Source: Bradyrhizobium diazoefficiens (GTDB lineage: Bacteria; Pseudomonadota; Alphaproteobacteria; Rhizobiales; Xanthobacteraceae). Taken from it: DNA of 64,000 nt. The stretch's first letter is position 1. Each line of letters starts with the position of its first letter. The notes below the pieces were generated by a model. The model searched no databases, was not told the origin of the DNA, and worked only from the letters and a program-made list of their open reading frames with translations. This document shows, in pieces, positions 60,567-64,000 of the stretch. The stretch spans positions 248,001 through 312,000 of the forward strand of contig NZ_JAFCJE010000005.1 of assembly GCF_018131185.1 (NCBI RefSeq), written 5' to 3'. The translations under genes and the position numbers were made by a program.

Positions 60567-61565
60567 CTACACTTCCAACACAATTTTGCCAATATGTGCG
60601 CTGGTTTCCATGCGCCGATGAGCATCGGCTGCCTTTTCCAGCGGGAAAGTGCTGTCCATCAGCGGCTTGACGCGGCCTTCACGCAAAAGCGGCATCACTT
60701 TCTGTTCGATCGCCGCCACCATGGCCGCCTTGTCCGCATTACTACGGGGGCGCAGGGTCGAGCCGGTATGGGTGAGGCGTTTGACCATCACCTTGGCGAT
60801 GTTGACGCTGACCTTGGGCCCGTTCAGCGTCGCGATCTGCACGATGCGGCCGTCGATCGCGGCGGCATCATAGTTGCGATCGACATAGTCGCCCGCGACC
60901 ATGTCGAGGATCAGATTGACGCCTTCCTTGCCTGTCTCTTCCTTGACCACGGCGACGAAGTCTTCGTTCTTGTAGTTGATGGCGCGATCAGCCCCGAGCT
61001 TGAGACAGGCATCGATCTTGTCCTGCGATCCCACGGTGACGAACACCTTCGCACCGAACGCCTTCGCGAGCTGGATTGCCATGGTACCGATGCCGGAGGA
61101 GCCGCCATGGATCAACAGCGTCTCGCCGGCCTTCAGGCCGCCGCGTTCGAACACGTTGTGCCAGACCGTCATCAGCGTTTCCGGCAGCGCGCCGGCTTCC
61201 TTGATCGACAGCGCCGGCGGCACGCTCATCGCCTGGGCGTCCTGCGCGATACAGTACTGCGCATAACCGCCGCCTGCGACCAGCGACATCACCTTGTCGC
61301 CGATCTTGTGCCGCTTGGCGTTGCTGCCGACCGCAACCACTTCGCCCGCAATCTCCAGACCCGGCAGGTCGCTGGCGCCGGGCGGCGGCGGATAGGCGCC
61401 GGAGCGCTGCGCGACGTCGGGCCGGTTGACGCCGGCAGCCATCACCTTGACCAGGATCTCGTCCGGTCCCGGCTGCGGCAGCGCGCGTTGTTCCGGAACC
61501 AGCACCTCAGGTCCGCCGGGCTTGGAGATGGCGACCACGGTCATTTGCGCGGGCAGCTTGTCCAT
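60567..61565 (-). CDS. NAD(P)H-quinone oxidoreductase (zinc-less MDR family)
   Basis: 332 residues from ATG 61565, 6 bases after AAGGA; the longer frame to 61604 lacks similarity. Medium-chain dehydrogenase/reductase of the quinone oxidoreductase type: GLEIAGEVVAVG, GGYAQYC, LLIHGGSSGIGTMAIQLAKAFGAKVFVTVGS (NADPH-binding), and RINYKNEDF-like AINYKNEDF. The zinc ligands of alcohol dehydrogenases are missing. It reduces quinones or alkenals with NADPH. It is divergent from the DUF1192 gene. Confidence 0.92.
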   Translation of the reverse strand: MDKLPAQMTVVAISKPGGPEVLVPEQRALPQPGPDEILVKVMAAGVNRPDVAQRSGAYPPPPGASDLPGLEIAGEVVAVGSNAKRHKIGDKVMSLVAGGGYAQYCIAQDAQAMSVPPALSIKEAGALPETLMTVWHNVFERGGLKAGETLLIHGGSSGIGTMAIQLAKAFGAKVFVTVGSQDKIDACLKLGADRAINYKNEDFVAVVKEETGKEGVNLILDMVAGDYVDRNYDAAAIDGRIVQIATLNGPKVSVNIAKVMVKRLTHTGSTLRPRSNADKAAMVAAIEQKVMPLLREGRVKPLMDSTFPLEKAADAHRRMETSAHIGKIVLEV

Positions 61566-61671
61566 GATGTGTCCTTGAGCAAAGGTGCGGGAGAACGAGG
61601 CCATTGCTTAGCCAGCGCGGCCCACGCTGGCAACCGCCTCAGCATTGTGCCGCGAACGCAGGAGGAACGAG

Positions 61672-61863
61672 ATGGCGACGGAAGACGATGACCGCCCGCG
61701 CAAGAAGATCACACATGAAATCGGACAGGATCTCTCACTGTTGTCGGTGGAGGAACTGACCGAGCGCGTCACGCTGCTCAAGACCGAGATCGCCAGACTG
61801 GAAGAAGCCGCCACCAAAAAGCGCGCCTCGCGCGATGCAGCGGATCATTTTTTCAAGAAGTAG
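61672..61863 (+). CDS. DUF1192 domain protein
   Basis: 63 residues from ATG 61672 after a GGAGGA ribosome site. The whole protein is a DUF1192 domain: RKKITHEIGQDLSLLSVEELTERVTLLKTEIARLEEAATKKRASRDAADHFF. It is predicted to form a short coiled coil. The family is small, cytoplasmic, widespread in alphaproteobacteria and of unknown function; often encoded next to rcdA and quinone oxidoreductase genes, as here. Confidence 0.9.
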   Translation: MATEDDDRPRKKITHEIGQDLSLLSVEELTERVTLLKTEIARLEEAATKKRASRDAADHFFKK

Positions 61864-61874
61864 GATTCACGCCC

Positions 61875-62010
61875 TCGTGTCCCGGACGCGGTGCGGCACG
61901 CAGTGACGCTCCGCAGAGCCGGGACCCATGCCTCACCGAACGCTCGGCCAAAGAACTGGGCCCCGGCTCAGCAGCGCAGCACTTCGTGCCGCACCGCGTC
62001 CGGGGCACGA
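61875..62010. repeat. Dispersed repeat family B, copy 2
   Basis: The arms 61875-61900 and 61985-62010 are complementary over 26 bases with one mismatch (TCGTGTCCCGGACGCG at the left edge). Inside are CGCAGAGCCGGGACCCA and TGGGCCCCGGCT, giving a second nested stem. It is the better-preserved partner of 50941-51073. It lies after the DUF1192 stop. Confidence 0.85.
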
Positions 62011-62093
62011 GACCTGGCTCGGCCACTGGCCGATATGGCTAACGAACTCTCAAAAAATTGGCTCGTTTACCGTCGATTAAGCTTTCGGGTTTA

Positions 62094-62200
62094 TGACTGG
62101 AGCTGTCCTCGTTTGGACACCGAGTGGCTCCTGTCCACTCTGTTTGACGCCTCCCTGTTATCAACTTTCAAAGCCGCCGGTCTCCGGCGGCTCTTTTTTT
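62094..62200 (+). ncRNA. Candidate small RNA upstream of rcdA
   Basis: The ~105 bases show a compact fold and no convincing frame. Stems: GTCC/GGAC (62105-62118), GAGTGG/CCACTC (62122-62140) and an outer GGAGC/GCTCC pairing. A single-stranded stretch with CCTCCCTGTTATCAACTTTC follows and could bind ribosome sites or Hfq. It ends in a perfect 9-bp Rho-independent terminator (62172-62192) and a T run. This layout resembles the trans-acting sRNAs of Rhizobiales (for example the alpha-r families). The 5' end is approximate. It could alternatively be a leader of rcdA ended by an attenuator. Confidence 0.6.
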
Positions 62201-62360
62201 GCGTTTTTGCATCGCGTTGCGGTTGAATTCCCGGGATTGACCCGCGGAAACCATATCCGCGCTTGTCACTGGACTCGGCGCTCCCGGCGCGCAATGATTT
62301 GTTCATCATAAGCCGGCGCCAAAGCCGGATCGTCAAACAGTTGCGTAAGAGGCGTTAACC

Positions 62361-62870
62361 ATGGAACGTTTGCAGGCCGACGGCGCTCTCGTTCAACTCA
62401 GCGAGCGGTTTACCAATTCTGCGGCGTTCGGCGTCCTGTTCCGCGAGGGCATGGACCTCGTCGAAGAGACTGCCGCCTATCTCGACGGCGACGGCCGCAC
62501 CGAGGCCAAGGCCCTCGACCGTGCCGTGAGCCTCACCTACGCAACCGAGAGCATGCGTCTCACCACCCGCCTGATGCAGCTCGCTTCGTGGCTGCTGTTG
62601 CACCGCGCGGTGAAGGAAGGCGAGATGACGCTGAGCCAGGCCAATCGCGAGAAGACCAAGGTCAAGCTCAGCGCGGCCGATCCCGGCCCCGTCGACACCA
62701 TCGAGAAGCTGCCCTCGCAGCTCCAGGACCTGATCCATCGCTCGATGAGCCTGCAGACCCGCGTGCGCCGCCTCGACACCACCATCCACACCCCGCCGGC
62801 CGAGCACGTCGCGATCGGCAATCCGCTGGTGCCGCATCTCAACGCGCTGAAGGCGGCGTTCGAGCGTTAA
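62361..62870 (+). CDS. rcdA: DUF1465 family protein, RcdA-type regulator of CtrA degradation
   Basis: 169 residues. The DUF1465 domain spans most of the protein: VQLSERFTNSAAFGVLFREGMDLVEETAAYLDGDGR, LTYATESMRLTTRLMQLASWLLLHRAVKEGEMTLSQANREK, and SLQTRVRRLDTTIH. In Caulobacter this family is RcdA, the adaptor that helps PopA deliver the cell-cycle regulator CtrA to ClpXP. It probably does the same here, although the C-terminal tail is short. The function in other genera is inferred. The possible sRNA lies 160 bp upstream. Confidence 0.87.
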   Translation: MERLQADGALVQLSERFTNSAAFGVLFREGMDLVEETAAYLDGDGRTEAKALDRAVSLTYATESMRLTTRLMQLASWLLLHRAVKEGEMTLSQANREKTKVKLSAADPGPVDTIEKLPSQLQDLIHRSMSLQTRVRRLDTTIHTPPAEHVAIGNPLVPHLNALKAAFER

Positions 62871-62902
62871 AGCTTACGTGCCCTAAGGGCACGCTGCCGT
62901 AG

Positions 62903-62991
62903 GGTGGGCAAAGGCGCGTAGCGCTGTGCCCACCATCTTTCACCTGGGACTACAGCAGGAGTTTCGTGGGCACGCTTTCGCTTTGACCACC
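62903..62991. repeat. Dispersed repeat family A, copy 2
   Basis: Hairpin GGTGGGCA...TGCCCACC (62903-62934) followed by CGTGGGCACGCTTTCGCTTTG (62966-62986) and CCACC. It has the same order and spacing as the copy at 43477-43560. Confidence 0.8.
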
Positions 62992-63029
62992 TTTCGAAAT
63001 CTAGGCCTTGCTCAGGCACCCCGCAAACA

Positions 63030-63060
63030 AAAACGCCCCCGGCTCTCCCGGGGGCGTTTT
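63030..63060 (-). terminator. Rho-independent terminator of rpmE
   Basis: A 13-bp stem (AAAACGCCCCCGG with its complement) and a 5-base loop, lying 24 bases past the rpmE stop; minus-strand RNA ends in a run of U. Confidence 0.92.
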
Positions 63061-63084
63061 TCGTGTCCAACCTTGCGGGCCGGA

Positions 63085-63312
63085 TCAGTCCTTCTTGAGG
63101 AAGCCCGAAAACTTCTTCTGGAAGCGCGAGACGCGGCCGCCGCGATCCATCAGCTGGGCGTTGCCGCCGGTCCAGGCCGGGTGCGATTTCGGGTCGATGT
63201 CGAGGTTCAGCGTGTCGCCTTCCTTGCCCCAGGTGGAGCGGGTCAGGTACTCGGTTCCGTCGGTCATCACGACCTTAATCGTATGATAGTTCGGGTGAAT
63301 TTCGGCTTTCAT
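63085..63312 (-). CDS. rpmE: 50S ribosomal protein L31
   Basis: 75 residues: MKAEIHPNYHTIKVVMTDGTEYLTRSTWG, then HPAWTG and RVSRFQKKF. It is an L31 without any cysteine, so it is the zinc-independent kind. It is part of the intersubunit bridge between the large and small ribosomal subunits. A promoter with good -35 and -10 boxes is at 63372-63400 and its terminator at 63030-63060, so it is a monocistronic unit. Confidence 0.96.
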   Translation of the reverse strand: MKAEIHPNYHTIKVVMTDGTEYLTRSTWGKEGDTLNLDIDPKSHPAWTGGNAQLMDRGGRVSRFQKKFSGFLKKD

Positions 63313-63371
63313 GGCAATTCCTCGGCGCCCCGGCGCCTTCTGGTGGCTAACGAATGACGGATTTGGGCGGC

Positions 63372-63400
63372 TCTATACCCCACGATATCAGGTAAAACAA
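63372..63400 (-). promoter_or_regulatory. Promoter of rpmE
   Basis: Minus strand: TTGTTT (63400-63395), 17 bases, TATAGA (63377-63372), a strong sigma-70-like match 60 bases before rpmE. Confidence 0.65.
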
Positions 63401-63506
63401 GACATGGCAGGCCGCGAACCGGGCTTCCCCCTAAGGGACATCCCGGATTTGCCACTACTCTTGCACCGGCCTATTGGGAGCAAACGAATGCAATGGGTCG
63501 GATCTC

Positions 63507-64000
63507 ATGAGCGCAGTGGAACGGCTTGATGACCAGTATGTCGATCAGCCCGGAATGAACTCCCAAGTGAATTCGGCCGAGACCCCCTCGATCGAAGCCG
63601 AGCTGATCGAAGAGCCGGCCAAAGGCCGCGCCAAGCTGCGGCCGCTGCTCGCGCTGGCGCCCTATGTCATCCGCTATCGCGGCCGGGCGGCGCTGGCCTT
63701 CGTCGCACTCACGGTCGCGGCGATGACCACGCTGCTGGTGCCCATCGCAGTGCGCCGGATGATCGATTTCGGCCTGACGCCCGAGGGCATCGAGCTGATC
63801 AACAGCTACTTCTCGGTGATGCTCGCGGTGGTCGCCGTGCTCGCGCTCGCCAGCGCCGCGCGCTACTACCTCGTGATGACGATCGGCGAGCGCATCGTTG
63901 CCGACCTCAGAGGCGACGTCTTCGCTCATCTGCTCTCGCTCTCCCCAGCCTTCTTCGATTCCGCGCGCAGCGGCGAGTTGATCTCGCGGCTCACCGCCGA
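63507..64000 (+). CDS. ABC exporter, transmembrane/ATPase fusion (3' partial)
   Basis: The frame opens with ATG 63507 and runs off the window after 164 codons. An N-terminal ~50-residue polar extension is followed by type IV ABC exporter helices: RAKLRPLLALAPYVIRYRGRAALAFVALTVAAMTTLLVPIAV, a short loop, then SVMLAVVAVLALASAARYYLV. The first intracellular coupling loop reads GERIVADLRGDVFAHLLSLSPAFFDSARSGELISRL, the normal ABC_membrane signature. The ATPase part must lie beyond the edge. Likely a lipid- or drug-exporting half-transporter. The neighbourhood (rpmE divergent) is common in Rhizobiales. Confidence 0.88.
   Translation, partial: MSAVERLDDQYVDQPGMNSQVNSAETPSIEAELIEEPAKGRAKLRPLLALAPYVIRYRGRAALAFVALTVAAMTTLLVPIAVRRMIDFGLTPEGIELINSYFSVMLAVVAVLALASAARYYLVMTIGERIVADLRGDVFAHLLSLSPAFFDSARSGELISRLTA

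Noticed and set aside
58184..60670. An 828-codon open frame on the plus strand antisense to the GGDEF-EAL gene
   Set aside because: High-GC third-position bias keeps the opposite strand open. Its product is rich in Arg, Gln, His and Asp with no family signature, while the minus-strand protein has complete domains.
62058..62093. A sigma-70 promoter for the candidate sRNA (TTGGCT...)
   Set aside because: No -10 box at 16-18 bases. The start point stays undefined.

Overview
The window reads as one continuous stretch of a GC-rich alphaproteobacterial chromosome. It is most likely Bradyrhizobium or a close relative in the Nitrobacteraceae. That call rests on the gene set and the way the genes are coupled: urtABCDE joined to urease genes, a fused cysNC, a TfdA-like dioxygenase, OpgC, RcdA/DUF1465, general-stress promoters of the GGAAC-N16-CGTT type, and abundant intergenic palindromes. 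No sequence search was run. I see no tRNA, rRNA, CRISPR array, prophage or transposase gene.

Layout. 0-2.8 kb: end of a sterol desaturase-like gene, a secretin N-terminal-domain protein and two TadE-type pseudopilins. 2.8-5.2 kb (minus): a cold-adaptation trio of cspA, an IF-1 gene and an RhlE-type DEAD helicase. 5.6-18.2 kb (plus): a long nitrogen-scavenging operon, urtABCDE-ureDAB-[DUF559]-[small ppGpp hydrolase]-ureC-[ABM protein]-ureEFG, preceded by a close match to a sigma-54 promoter. 18.4-22 kb: an HWE-type histidine kinase with a decayed ATP-binding box, a TetR regulator and OpgC. 22.1-26.6 kb: a cluster of small envelope and stress genes (YqjE-like, DUF883, AI-2E permease, L,D-transpeptidase, DUF2865, a 51-residue membrane protein, CsbD), several with exact EcfG-type promoters. 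26.7-28.8 kb: malate synthase G.

29.1-40.7 kb holds a complete assimilatory sulfate pathway: cysNC and cysD on the minus strand; cysG-DUF2849-cysI-DUF934-cysH and the sulfate importer cysP/T/W/A on the plus strand. 40.9-50.9 kb is mixed: a CAP-domain lipoprotein, a patatin lipase coupled to 3-hydroxybutyrate dehydrogenase, a TauE exporter, a polysaccharide flippase, a DsbD-like domain protein, YqgE, a TfdA-type dioxygenase, two SDR enzymes and a second CsbD gene. 51-60.4 kb carries a DUF459 SGNH protein, a lytic transglycosylase, galU and two cyclic-di-GMP proteins (an intact GGEEF cyclase and a GGDEF-degenerate EAL protein). 60.5-64 kb: a quinone oxidoreductase, DUF1192, a probable small RNA, rcdA, rpmE and the start of an ABC exporter.

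The most interesting signals are: (1) a DUF559 gene enclosed by near-perfect ~50-bp inverted repeats and sitting inside the urease operon as a self-contained cassette; (2) a MESH1-type alarmone hydrolase translationally coupled behind it, directly upstream of ureC; (3) a set of EcfG-type promoters that defines a stress island; (4) the HWE kinase that keeps its phospho-acceptor but lacks the N-box asparagine; (5) an unannotated structured RNA upstream of rcdA; and (6) several families of dispersed palindromic repeats present in two copies each.
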